A program made the translations under genes and the position numbers. From the NCBI GenBank assembly GCA_013396995.1, contig VWZP01009941.1:993980-1057979 (forward strand): a stretch of DNA of 64,000 nucleotides, in the 5' to 3' direction. Below are positions 34,571-46,980 of this stretch, piece after piece (the first letter of the stretch is position 1; each line of letters starts with the position of its first letter). Source of the stretch: Dicaeum eximium (Eukaryota > Chordata > Aves > Passeriformes > Dicaeidae). The notes under the pieces were generated by a model. That model was not told the DNA's origin, did no database searches, and saw only the letters and a program-made list of their open reading frames with translations.

Positions 34571-37500
34571 ATTTTTATAATAAATATCTTCTCATTGAAT
34601 CATTGAATCTTCTCTACTAACTTTATATTCCTCCAGACCTCTGAATGTATAACCTAGAGAAAATAATGTTTAGGCAAATCTGGTCTTACTGGATTTTATT
34701 TGAAAACACATTCAAGATACAGAAATTCATTCCTACCCTATTCTCAGCATGATAAACTGCACTGTTACAGTGTGGTATATTAAATCATTCTGTTAAAATG
34801 AGGCTAGGATGGAGAGATGGCTCCGTGGAAGCATGGAAAACAAATGTCTTAAAAGAAGGAGTAATTCTCAAGACCCAAAAGCATTACTGTGAAAGTCTTC
34901 TGGCATTGGTAAAAAAAATGTGTGTTGGTTTGTTGGGGTTTTTTTTTTGTGTTGGGGTTATTTTTCCCTCCAATATAGATGCAAAAAAAGTTCCAACTAT
35001 TTTCTCAGCTATTAAATTTTCTTAGACCTCTTCCCTTTCTCATGAGATATGAAAAGAGTGGGGGTTTTTTTGGGTTTTTTTGTGGTTTTTTTTTTTTTTT
35101 TTTAAGCAAGGAGTTATGTGGGGCTGCGTAGGAGGAATTGTTTTTTTTTCTGAGTCTTTTGATGGGGAAAATTGCTGAAAGATTAAGCTTTTAAGAGTAT
35201 ATTTACAATTTTATCCTCATTTCAAAACAAAGACCATTGACAGGGTTGTCTTGGAGATGTTTAATTGTAGTTGGTAATGACTACAGTAATTCTAAACTTC
35301 TTTTAAGATAATGCTATTTATGTTTAGCAAGGAAGATCACCAGTTCTGCTAAGGTTCCAGAGCTAATTAACCAATATTTATTAGACATTAATAGCTTGTT
35401 TCAGAATCATAGTAATTACAAACAATCTAGAAAAACTGTTATTTGATAAAAGATTTACTGAATTTTCTGTTACTCTTGGGCAGTTACAATCTCTATTTTT
35501 ACACCTACTTAATATGAATTATGACAACAAGTGGAAATTTGAATTCTGTTCTGTAAAGTATTTTAACTCCTGTTAAAGCTATTTATCACAAAACAAGAAA
35601 GAACAAATTATATCTTTGTGAATCCACCTCCTACTTTTTAGTGTTTCTCCTAGGCTTATAGGCAATTTAAGTGTCAGGTATGCTGATGACTTCCTTTGTA
35701 TGTAAATCTTTTGTCTCTGCCTTTCAGAGGAATTTTACTTTTGAGAAACCAGTTCTTAAAGCAAGCATTGAGGTATAAGGTATCTAGGTTATCTTCAGGC
35801 ACTGAAGAATGACTAACAAACTGACAGATATTTGGCTTTTGGACTAATGCTGGCTCCCTGCAAACTATGTGTCCCAGGAATTTCTCTTGATTCTTGTACA
35901 ATATAAATGCCTTGTTAAGCAAGACTCAGAAGTCCTATTGTCAGTGATGTTAGAATGGTTCCTTAGGTGGTCATAGTGCACCTTGTTTTGCTCATTTTGC
36001 TCTAAATATATCAGAACACATAAAGTAACTCCCCTGTCCTTTTGCCCTTCCACCTCCCAAAAAAGGGAAAAAAAAAAAAAAGAAATTGTCCCAATATTTT
36101 TAATCTATCTCTTGTCTTATTTAAGAATCATCATCATTAAAAGCTCCAATACAGACTTGATATGGAAGAATCCCCCAAAGGCCAGCTGGGATATTATTCT
36201 GACTAAATAACGTACATTTAATCTTTGGAACATCTATTCTCATGGTTGCTCTCTGTAACTTCTTCACTTTCACACTTTGTTGTATTTCTATCTGAGATTC
36301 TACCTGAATGACCTTTTAAAAGTCCAGCTAGTGAAAAATACAGTAGTTCATCAGCTGGAGAGCACACTTCCAGCACACCTTCACACTAACTCTGTGTTGT
36401 TTGTCACACAGTGGCGCTTAACCTTTAAAACTCAGGGATACATTATGGGGATTTCTTCTTGCCTTCTTTGGTTAGTTCCTAAGTGATATTGGGCAGAGGC
36501 CAGCTGTGAAGGGCTGAATGAACAGCACAGTGAAATAGCACGGACAGTTCGAGGAGGCTGAGGGCCCTTTGTCAGTTCTGTAACTTTACTCAGAAGGATG
36601 TGATCTCCCCTGCAACTCCCTGCACTAGTGGCAATGCTAACAATAAGCACTCTCAGCAAGGCATCACAGTCTTTTAATTTTTACCTCCTTTCCGGGGTAA
36701 TTGTGACTGAAGCTAGTGACCTCCCCAGCATGCAGCAAAGCATGTCGTTCCAGTCAGAATTTTAGAAAAAAGTGGTTGGGAGGAAAGAAGTACTTTTGTG
36801 GAGGTTAAATCACATTGGTGGATGTTGTCACAGTCACTGTTGATGTTAAATGCAGGTGCAAACTGCAGGCATATGCCACCAGCCAAAACAAAGGGAATTT
36901 GTGAATCCATGCTGTAATTTGAGCCTAGATGGAGTGACTTTGCCCAGTGCAGTTCTCAAAGGTGAGAGTAAGAAAAAAGGCATAGAAACTGTGAAAGCAG
37001 TTGTCGACAGGTGTTCTACAATCAGAAGTTGCTGTGCTGAGTTTGAGAGGAAGAACCTCATGTTTCAGGCAGAAACTGCTTTAAATTTCATTGTAGAGGG
37101 ACACTTTTGTAAGGTTCCTTCTATATTCAGAGGTTAATGCACGTCTTTTATAGATAAACATAATTGCAACAAGATATTTATTTTCATCATGCAGTACTTG
37201 CTAAGTAATGTCTTCATTGTGTTAAAAGGCTAGCAAAGAGAAGGATAAATTATTCTGTGAGTTCATCTTTCAGTCAAAAAGTTTGGAGTCAAGTTACTTA
37301 GAAACGCCTGGACATAAGTAATGGCTAGATCCTCACCCCTTTCTTTCCCTTACTTCCCTTCCCAGCCCTCCCCTTCCCTCTCCTCTCCCACTTGTGAATA
37401 AAATTAAAATATTTATTTTCAGCTGTGCTATCAGACTCTATCTTTCTCTGCTAACCCCATCTTTCTGAAATAGCATCTTCAAAACTCTCTTTCTGAAGGC

Positions 37501-39148
37501 TGAAATCAGTCCAATTTGCTTGCCAATAACATTTTTTAAATTATTATTATTATTTTGTGACCCACATTTCTGAGAGACAAAAAATTGTTAATGCTTTTTC
37601 TGTGTTCTCCTGTCACTGGGAGAAAAGCCAAGCCCAGCTGTGCTGTTTTATCCTTTCCTATATTGGATAGCACTACTCTCTGCTTGGTGAGGAAGTCTTT
37701 TCTAGTGAGCTGTAGAGCTGTAAGGTTATTCTTAGCTTCTGGATACATCTCAGATAGAAAGAACTCAAACTATAATTTGATATCCATTCAAATTAATTTT
37801 GAGGTATGTCTTTGACAGTGCACAGAGCTATATCTCTAACAACGCAAAGACGCCGCCAGACTATCAAATTAATTTTAAAGGTGTTTGAAACGCTTTATTC
37901 TGAAAAGTAGCAAAGTTAATAGAGATGGCTTTATCACTGTTGTTTGGCATCTTAATATATGCTACAATGTCAAATTTTTTTTTTTTTTTTAGTTAGTGAT
38001 TATTAAATAAAATTATATAAACTGTGGAAAACAGTCTCCTTCTTCCATAGAGAGGAGAATCACCTATGTTACTGGCCAAGCACGCTAAGGATGCTGCTTC
38101 TGTATATTTAAACGCAGAAAAGAAATAATGAGGTCATTTAAGAAGATAAATGTCTCACTAAAGGCATTAGACAGCACTTCAGTTTTTATGTAGAGCATAA
38201 GCTTAGTCAATAATATCACCCACAGACACAAATTACACTATGTGACACCTGGACTCTTTAGATCTAGTACAACCAATTACTCGGAAGAAGTGCTCTGACT
38301 CTTGCACACAGATTTTCAGTTTCAAGCTTTTGAAGACTGGAGATGAACCCATAAATGTACAGTTAAACCTTTCATGTTCCTTACCAGAGTGCCTGTTTTG
38401 GGCTATCAGTTGCTGAAGTAAACAAAGAGGTAATTTAAAACTGCAGAAGCAGATTTTCAACAAGTGCAGCTTGGGCAAGGTTTATTAATTTAGGTGCAAT
38501 TTTGGTTTGCCCATTGCTTGCATGAGGAGTAAATCCTTAGAGTCACTTACACTAATATGGAATCAGGATAGATCCAATAGGTCAACAGCCTTTAGAAGAG
38601 GGAGTTAACGCTGAAGACACACTCTCATGAGGTCCCAGTAACTTCAGGAGTGACATACTCAGCACAGAGCCTGTCAAAGCCAGTATTCTGTGTGTAACTG
38701 CACTGTCTGTCCAACTGTATGCCTTAATTTGCTTATTTTTAAAACATTATATATCTCTACTCTTTTCCTCACAGATTAACATTGTTGATAAAATACATAG
38801 TGTTTAATATTTTAAAGAAACCCCTTAGTGGAGAATCACATCTTGCACTGAACCTTTAGCTTACTACTTCAAGATTACTTCAAGATACTATCTAAAGAAA
38901 AATGGCCCGCCAAAAATTCAGAGAGCAATTTTTTTTCCCTTTTGAAAATATTTTTAAATTCTGGGACATGTTCCATCAAGTCAAAATTATCTGGTTGAAT
39001 TATTTTGTGATTTTCTGAATTTACACAATTAGTACAGCATGAAAAGGGAAAATATACTCAGTGAAACATTCAGTTTGGGTGTTCGTACAACATGTGCTGG
39101 AAGCAACAGTGACATTTGTCTCAATGATCTGAAAATGGCCTATGTCCA
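34571..39148. other. Unique stretch with T/G-rich and pyrimidine-rich tracts
   Basis: No gene is supported. G/T-rich tracts with blocks of T broken by GGG lie near 34921-34965 and 35060-35103. A run of A with one interruption is at 36061-36083. A C/T-only stretch covers about 37330-37390. The 95-codon frame at 36850-37137 is overlapped by antisense frames and has no recognised motif. Confidence 0.5.
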
Positions 39149-39745
39149 TGTCCTGGTTTCAGCTGGGATATAATAGACTTTCTTCTTAGTAGCTGGTACA
39201 GTGCTGTGGCTTGAATTTAGTATGAGAATAATTCTGATAACACACATATTTTAGTCGATGCTCAACTGTGCTGAGCCTAAGCCAAGGACGTCTATGTTAC
39301 CTGTGCTCTGCCAGCAAGAAACCAGGATGGAGCACAACCAGGACAGCTGACCCAAAGTGGCCAAAGGGATATTCCATACCCCAGAGCACCATGCTCAGAG
39401 TACAAACTGGGGCAGTTACCCAAAATGGGGCCAATCACTGCTGAGGGATGGACTGGGCATCGGTCAGCAGGCGGCGGCCAACTGTGTATCGCTTTTGTTC
39501 CTCTCTCTCTCCTTTTCATTACAACTACTAATATTTTTGTCACTATTATAATAATTATTATTATCATAATTAGTTTTTTAGTTTTGTTTTATTTTGCCTG
39601 GTTTCAATTCTTAAATTGTTCTTATCTCAACCCTCAAGGTTTAATTTTTTTTCTTTCAAATTTTCTTTCCTCCAGCAGGGTCGGGGGGGAAAATGAGCAG
39701 CATGATGTGCACTGTTTAGTTTCTGGCTGAGGTTTGACTACGACA
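39149..39745 (+). mobile_element. Solo ERVL-type avian LTR
   Basis: The element starts TGTCCTGGTTTCAGCTGGGA and ends GAGGTTTGACTACGACA, giving the TG...CA ends expected of an LTR over 597 bases. Internal landmarks recognised from memory include TTCTTCTTAGTAGCTGGTAC, GAGAATAATTCTGATAACAC, CCAGGACAGCTGACCC and CCAAAGGGATATTCCATACC. It closes with a T-rich 3' part carrying an ATT-repeat (39541-39572). These fit the widespread bird GGERVL-like LTR. The expected TATA region near 39395 reads GTACAAA, so the promoter is probably dead. No internal retroviral sequence flanks it, so it is a solo LTR left by recombination between the two ends of a provirus. The five-base flanks (GTCCA left, GTAGG right) do not match, so no target-site duplication is now visible. 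Confidence 0.88.
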
Positions 39746-42592
39746 GTAGGTGAAGGCCTGTGTTTATTTTTTTCCTTATTCTGCAAAATATTTTTACAAA
39801 TATTTAATAGGCTCTCAAACTAGCAGTATTCAAGGCACAGAAGCCTTTATTGTGCCAAAGGAATAAGTAGTGAAGTCTAAATAAAGTTACTCAGATTTCA
39901 TGTCAGATTTGTAGTGTGTTCCTCTTCTGAAAGAGTAATTATTTCGGTAATTGTTTTAAACACTGTAGTGTAACTTAGATAAATTGAAATATTTTGAATA
40001 ATCACCATATGATACCAGAGTACTTTATTTTAAGACTGGTCCTGTTCCCAGTTCCTAGAATAACAATGCCTCATTGACAGATTATTTTGGATGTCCACAC
40101 TAGGAAGCTGAACCAAGAATATGCAGCTCCTATGATTAAATAAATACACATTTGTTGTGATTTTTCAGCCCAGCTCTTATCCCTTGCTCACATGTACTCT
40201 CCCTGTTTTGGTTACTATGGTATAATTACCTTACATCGGGAGATAAAGAGAAATTCCAAAAGAGATTTCTGATGGAAAGGGATAAAATCTTCAGCAATTC
40301 TGTATAAATCATCTATCTTGTTAACATGAAGTCAAAGGTAGAGAATCTTTCTATGTTTGACAGTACAAATTTCAAAGAAATGTTCCAAGGTGCCTGAAAT
40401 GGTTTCAGCAAAACAAAGACTTCTGTTTTTCCACATCATCCACAGCAAGGAAGCCTAATAGTCACTGAATCAATGTTTGTAAGTCCATTTCCTTAAAAGA
40501 GAAAGGCTTTTATCAGGCAGAAGTCTACTTCTGGCCTTGGAGTTGTAAATTTTGAGGCCAAATTACTGTGGAGAGAAGAGGCATAAACTTGATAATTCAG
40601 TGCCTCCAGCACACTTAGAACTTTTCCTGCTTTAGCACACCACATGCAACCATTCCTTGTATACAACCAAATTCAATCCTGGGAACAGCTCTTCACTGAT
40701 ACCTTAGATTACTTTCAAGTTAGTGCTGTGTTTTTTCCAGCCATAACATCCACTTTATCTCTTTCAGGTGTAAACAAAACAGTGTCTGTTCTTTTGCCTA
40801 TTTAATCAAAGCAGTTTTTCCTTTTTTTCTTCAGAGTCTGGCTAAATTAACTGAAATGACCTGCAAGGTTGTTGCTATCTCCAGACTGGATCAGAGAATG
40901 TAGGCACGGCACTACAATCTACTTTAATCCCATTACAGCCATGTCACTCCTAGGCCTTCATTGTGATAAGACAATTAGATACCAATGGCTTTCTAATGGA
41001 TTTATTACAAGGCATTAGCTCATGAAAATTCTGCAGTGTTAGCTGCTTGCCTTTTCGTTATAATGAGAAATGAAACACTGTCACGGGAATCTGTTAATTT
41101 AATAGCTTCATAACAATGTTAGGAGTGGTAGTGGAAGAAATTAAACATGATTTGCTGCCGAGGCTAACCTGCTCCATGAGCTGGCCTTGTGGCTATTTGG
41201 AGAGGCATTTTAGCTATTACATAGGCAAAGGTGACTGACCAAACTTTAAAATGAATGTGGTTTTTTTTGTATCCCCAAGAAAAGTGAGTAGCTGAATGTT
41301 GTCAGAGTGCCTGAAGAATTAGTCAGTAGTTTAGGAGTGATGGAAATAAAGGGGAGGTGTTTTGTTATGGCCTCTGAAAATACTAGCTAGAGTTTAACTT
41401 ATCAGGATGTGATGGGGATTGGTGGCATCTTACATCTGTGTGCAAGTCACTCCTATTTTCTCACAATAGTCACACTTGCAAAAGTAAGACCCAGGGTGGA
41501 GTGTGAACTTTCCTCAGCTCTTTCATTGGTTGGAGCTTAAATATCTCACATCCTGTGTGTGAGACATCAGAGCACCCCAGCAACTACCTTAAACAGTCAA
41601 CCAAGCAGTTGATTAATTAATAATAAAATATTTACCTTAAAAAAAATCCTAATTATGATCTTGGTTGCTATGATGTGTTTGAGGGAATAAATGGGCTCAG
41701 AGTGGGTAGTGGGTAAAATCCTCCAAATATAGTAATGGCTATTTACTTTTTTTTTTCTTTCTTTCCATGAGACCAATGAGCAGATGTATATCACAGTAGA
41801 ACCAGTACTCGTTTTTCATTCTTGTTGGCAGATGGAGAGGAGCCAAGGACTGAGTATGCCTCTGAGATTTTATTACCTAATATTTCCTCTTGCCTGATCC
41901 CTGTCAGGCAGCTGTGAGATTCCCTGGATGGCTGATATGTGTGAGCTTGAATGGCTGTGGTCGTGACCACAGACATTTTGTGCATAAAGGCTTTCATACT
42001 CTAAAGCTGTCTCTGGAGTGTTCTTCACAGGCATTTGAAAGAAAAAGGATGATTTAATGTATATTAACATCTGAACCCAATTAGCAAAGCTAATGAGAAA
42101 GGTAAACAAACAAGATGTCCAAGAATTCATCCCTTCTCTGGATCTACAAAGCTCTGAGATTTGATGAAGCATTTAGATTTCTCCATGATTTAAAAGTGAC
42201 TGGTAACTAGGCAGCTTATTTTAAAGTGAGGTATACTGACTCAAAGTGTTGAATCTTTGTACTATGTTTTGCAGATATACCTGCCTTGCTGTTTACTTTG
42301 CTGCGCGGATTTTGCCAGCATCCACTGCATTAAAAAATAGACTTCTCTGGCTCCCCTGGCCAGTTTCACAATTTACAATTTCAAGGAAGTTGTACTGTTC
42401 CAAGAAAGAGCTAAGAATATTTTTTCCTTCTCTTTTTTTTTAAGTCTTTTCATCTCCAGCCTATAAATTCTGGTAGGCAACATCCCAACTGTTTGTTTTG
42501 ATAACACAAAAATCCTATAATATCAACAATTCAGATAAAATCAGATTAAAAATATGCAATGTGTGTATACATATATTAGAGTATAAATACAG
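39746..42592. other. Unique AT-rich stretch, possible conserved segment at 40.97-41.23 kb
   Basis: No gene or mobile element is supported. The part 40970-41230 has the look of conserved non-coding DNA, with even composition, no repeats and several TAAT-type words. Only alignment to other birds could show this. Confidence 0.45.
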
Positions 42593-42664
42593 TGTCTTAA
42601 AATTAATATTAACATTTAATCTAAATGTCTTTTAAAATTAATATTAACATTTAATCTAAATGTC
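42593..42664 (+). repeat. Tandem duplication of a 33-35 base unit
   Basis: The unit starting TGTCTTAAAATTAATATTAA (42593-42625) is repeated directly at 42626-42660 with two extra T, followed by a third TGTC start (42661-42664). Near identity of the copies indicates a recent duplication. Confidence 0.92.
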
Positions 42665-42878
42665 AAATGAAATGAAATAGGGTGATACATTCGAAATGAA
42701 ATGTTTTGGCATTATCAGACTGAAACAAGAAGGATGAAATTATTCATTTTGACACTTTCCTGTGGAAAATTTCTTCCAAACTGAAACATTCATGTAGAAC
42801 AACTCGATTTCAACAAAACTGAATTTTTGGAGTTGTACAGTGTTCTGCTGAAACATTTTTGAGCAGCTGTAGGTGGAG

Positions 42879-42880
<2 letters not shown>
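42665..42880. other. Region of GAAATGAAA/TTTCATTT-type words, possible ancient repeat
   Basis: Short related words such as GAAATGAAAT, AAATGTTTTGG and GAAACATT recur in both orientations. This texture resembles 9180-9560 and old amniote interspersed repeats, but I cannot name a family and it may be unique sequence. Confidence 0.25.

Positions 42881-42909
<29 letters not shown>
42881..42909 (+). repeat. (TG)n microsatellite
   Basis: Fourteen perfect TG units plus T. It is an ordinary dinucleotide microsatellite. Confidence 0.95.
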
Positions 42910-43529
42910 CTCTGTTTATAAACTTACCTTTCAGCAAGATGAAGGCTACCAGGCATGTTAAATCCACCATTCGCTTTGGAAACTGTTCATGAATTATGCA
43001 ACTTCATCTGAAGCCAGAGTCACACTGTGACAAGACAGGGTCAGACCACAGCATGGAATATTTTGATATGTGTCCTCCACTAACGAGACTCCCACACAGA
43101 ACTAGCACAAACATCCCTCCACCTAGAATGATATCAGTATCAGGAATTTTTCCTCCAGGAGGTATTTGGGCATCAAATGTACTTGAGCATATCATCCAAA
43201 TGGAGAATTGGGAGTTATGGCATTTCCTAACAGCTTTACTAGAACATTTATCCGGTAAAACCAAGCATGAAAGACTTCTGTTTTATGATTTATTACCAAT
43301 TTAATTTCATAATATGGATGACCACTGGTGGTGGTTCTTATTATGGCACTTAGTTTGCATTGCAGCCCAAAAGAATACCATTATCCGAATATAAACCCAC
43401 CAAGATAAAAAACACATTGCAGGAATGACTTTATGTCCTAAGTCAGATGAAAATCACACTTGAAAACTACAAAAGTAAGCATGAGGAGTGTATGTAGATC
43501 AAATAAAGAAAGCTGTGCCCATGTTAAAG
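42910..43529. other. Unique non-coding stretch
   Basis: The opposing 102-codon (42996-43304, plus) and 86-codon (43004-43264, minus) frames overlap almost completely and neither carries a known motif. No splice signals or repeat signatures were recognised. Confidence 0.45.
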
Positions 43530-43815
43530 ATGACCAACCTCAGCAGCAGGAGAAGCTGTAGCCCAGACATGGTTTGGCACCATGATCCATCACCCTGTGG
43601 CACCAGGGTGGCTGCTGGGATGGGACATGCACCTGACTGGCCAAGGGGCAGCACAGGGCATGATGCTGTGGTCCTGGGTGTGGCCCCTGGTGGGCTCTGC
43701 AAGGCAGGGAACATGCTCTGCCTGCGGAGAAGGATGCTGGGGGCACAGGCTGCCCTTCAGAGAGGGTGTGTATGTGTGCATGGGTGCGTGTGTGCGCGAC
43801 CAGTGCCACCTGGGA
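43530..43815. other. GC-rich island ending in a degenerate GT/GC tract
   Basis: About 285 bases are clearly GC-rich against AT-rich flanks, with many CTGG, CAGG and GGCAC words. They end in an imperfect GTGTGT/GCGTG tract at about 43767-43801 that contains CpG. All six frames are open for 63 to 111 codons because stops are rare at this composition, which argues against reading any one of them as a gene. It could be an unrecognised repeat, for example part of an LTR, or a small regulatory island. Confidence 0.4.
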
Positions 43816-46800
43816 CTAGCTGAAGATGGGTTTTAGAAATTCATAAGTGTTTATTAATGGTTTGCATGTCTAGCATTGTGGTTTATTTGCTGAATTACAT
43901 TGATCCTGAATGTGCAGTGTACTGATTGCTTGTTAAGTACTTGCCATTAATAATTCAAAAAACTGCTTTGGTTTAAATTACGTGATCAGTTTTCGCCTGT
44001 GACAGATATAAATTGGATAATTCGAATCTAGACAGCAGCTTTGAGACACAGTTTAAAAGTTCCTGTACTTTCATTTATCCTCAAAACCACCAATGATTGA
44101 TACAACTCTTCAATTGGACTATAATGCTATGTGGCTGTATTGTTGAAGGGCTTATTCCTCGACTACAGTTCAGAAGTTATGTTTTTAAGCTTATATGTAT
44201 TGTTTGCATACCAGTTAAAATCTAAAAATTGTGATTTCAAATATCATTTTATTTATAATGGATTCTGAGAGAAACCAAACCTTTCTTTTGATCAACTGAT
44301 TTAAATATAGTGTTATTTTTCCTGACTCAAGAATTTTTTTGTTTTATTCTGTAAATCTATTCTCTGCATTCACTGTTCAAGGTTTCTGTCCAGGCAACAT
44401 TAAAATAAAATTTAACAAAAGACACAAAAAAAAAGGTAAAAAAAAGAAAGGAGGCTTTTTTATCTAATCAAGTTTTATTTTCTTAATAAAGGTAAGTCTT
44501 GATGTCAAGCTTCTTTTTGCCATTTTTGTATCTTGATAGGGATTATCAAAACTCTCGTAGCAAGATTTAATATTTGCACACTGCAGCTGACAGAGCAAGA
44601 CATGAAATTCACGTGAATGGTATAAAACAGATTAATTTAAGTTTTTTAGACTTTAATTTCTTGTTTTGAAGATGAAAAAGCCCCAGATGAAAGCAAGACA
44701 ATATCACTTTATTGTTTATGGCATTTTATGGTCAAATAAATGCCCTCTAGCTTTCCACACTATTCGCCAGCAACTGTCAACATTAAAAATAATGTCATAA
44801 TGAGGGTGAATCAAGTCCTATGAATAAATAATGAAATCTATTCTCATTTTAAATTCCATGTTACTATAAAACAGAGACAACCATAACAACAAAACCCAGT
44901 AGCATTTTCTCTAAAGTAATAATAAAAATAAAAAAAAATTTGGATTCAGAAGGGTATTAAGCATATCAGGAAGTACTCAACAGGACTTGTAAAAGATGAA
45001 TAGATGGGATTTTAGAATTATTCTATGCACTAACAAAGCAGCAAATGATTATGGAACTTATTTGTGTTCTCACAGAGAGGCACAAGTAAAATGCTAGCTA
45101 GACTGAGTCAGCAATAGCTCTTAGTCTTATGTGAATATTTATAACAAACAGCATGAATCTTTATAATGGTGTAGAAAAAAGGGACTACCTGATGTTGATA
45201 AACTGCAAGCTGAAAACATATCTGTGAAAACCACTGATGGACCTGCAAGCACTTCTTTTCCAGGGACAACAATGGAAACAAGGAGCTGTAGGTCGAAAGT
45301 ACGTAACTGGAGGAAAAGGAATGGACTGGAAATACTGTTCTCTTTTTTTTTTTTTTTCTTTTTTTTCTTTTTTCTTGGCATCAGCAAGAACCATATGGAA
45401 TAACATTTAGTGCAATGTATGTATACAGAATGAAACTCCTGTAGGTTTGTAATAACATGCACTTCTGCTAACAGACAGTAAATAATTGTTTGGTGATTCA
45501 ACTCCATAAGCAGTTTTATCAAGCATTTGCTTAAGCCTTTCTTGTTAATTAACTTCAGTGGTAATGAGTCTACTTTTCCAAAGTCCTTCGAAATGTTTCC
45601 GCTGATTTTGAGCCTCTACAGTGCAGATCTAACAGCCTATCATCCAGTAATATAAAATAAACTTTTTTTACCATGTAAATGAATATGAAATACAGAATTC
45701 AGGTCTATCTACAGCTGTTTGATGTCTGTTCATATTCACTGAAATATTATTTTTCTAAAATAGCAGAGAAAGACATTTTTTTCTGAGATAGACTGGAACT
45801 TCTCAGAAAAATATAACAAGCACAGCTATAGAAGGTTTGGAAAGCTTTTCAGTTCCAAATCATAAACCAATTAGAAATAGTTTGAAGTGATGCACCTTTC
45901 TGAGCTGCAACTAGTTTATATGAATGTTTCGTATCAGAATGTGTCTGTGAATTTGAAAGCTGTCTTCCAATCTATTTAAAATAAGAGTTTTATGAAATCT
46001 ATTCTACCACTTTTCATGGAAACCTCCTGATTTTGGTGAATTGGGTTAACATTGAAGCAATGCAGAATTTATTCACAGCAGTCATGATCATGACTGATCA
46101 TTCTGAATATACATACACTGCAAGTGTATGGATCAACTGTCTTCCAGATTACATGTTTGTTATCAATGCCTTTTGGGATAAGGTCTTAATAATTAGTCAC
46201 CAGGGTAACTTTTTTGATCTAGCACAGGGCTGAAAATCTGAGTGAGAGTTTAGGACTTGAGTTTTCGTGTAGGGAGATTGGAGATTCAAACTAGGATGAC
46301 AGCACATGGCTTTATTTGGTGAGAAATTGATGTGGGTGTACAGTAAGAAGGTAGAAGAGGGATAAATAAGGAGTATGAGGGCTTGATATGAGCAAGTAAA
46401 ATATTTTATTAAATTATGATAAATACTTTTTGCTCTGTGTTTTTTATTTTCTTGAGAAGTTAAACATTTACGAATGTGTATTAGATCTCCCAGAAGTATA
46501 ACAGTTTTTCTCTTAATGGTATTAGGATTTGATATTAAATACTAGAAGACTTAGTTTAAAATTTCTTTAGTGCAAATAAGTACTTTCAAAGATAATTTAC
46601 AGAGATGGAAGAAAAAGCTTTGATGAAGTACCTCTGGGGAGTCCCAAATTCCATGGAAAAGGGGTTAGACTCCAAATATGTAGGAACAACTCCAGCTGCT
46701 AGTAACAATGTTTAAAAAAACCGCACTGTTGCAGATAGTTATCCTTGCATTTAGTGTACAGCAGTGAGAAAAGCAAGTCAATGCTTTAGTGTATAATTTT

Positions 46801-46888
46801 CTGTGAAATGCTATCAATTTATTAATGAAGCCTTTGTATTATGTATTACTAGAAAGCTTGAATCCTTAAAAGGGAAGTGTGTTAAACA
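43816..46888. other. Unique AT-rich stretch with a pyrimidine tract
   Basis: No gene is supported. A nearly pure T/C tract lies at about 45340-45376. The 127-codon minus-strand frame at 45139-45522 owes a run of lysines to that tract and has no domain. Confidence 0.55.
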
Positions 46889-46980
46889 AGAAACAAAAAA
46901 CAAACAAACAAAAAAATCCCACAAAAATAACCCCAAAAAAACCAAAACAAAAGAAAAAAAAAAACCAAAGAAAAAAGAAC
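46889..46980. repeat. A/C-rich low-complexity tract
   Basis: AAAC units pass into A-rich sequence with CCC and CCCC interruptions. The core at 46905-46939 closely resembles 53300-53332, which suggests a shared origin and not independent simple-repeat growth. Confidence 0.8.

Noticed and set aside
39292..39567. 91-codon minus-strand frame starting with a run of isoleucines
   Set aside because: It is antisense to the solo LTR, and the isoleucine run is the ATT microsatellite inside the LTR.
43488..43836. Several overlapping frames of 63 to 111 codons on both strands
   Set aside because: All frames are open because the island is GC-rich and stop-poor, so no single frame is favoured.
45139..45522. 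127-codon minus-strand frame with a lysine run
   Set aside because: The lysine run is a poly(T) tract read on the other strand, and the rest shows no family resemblance.
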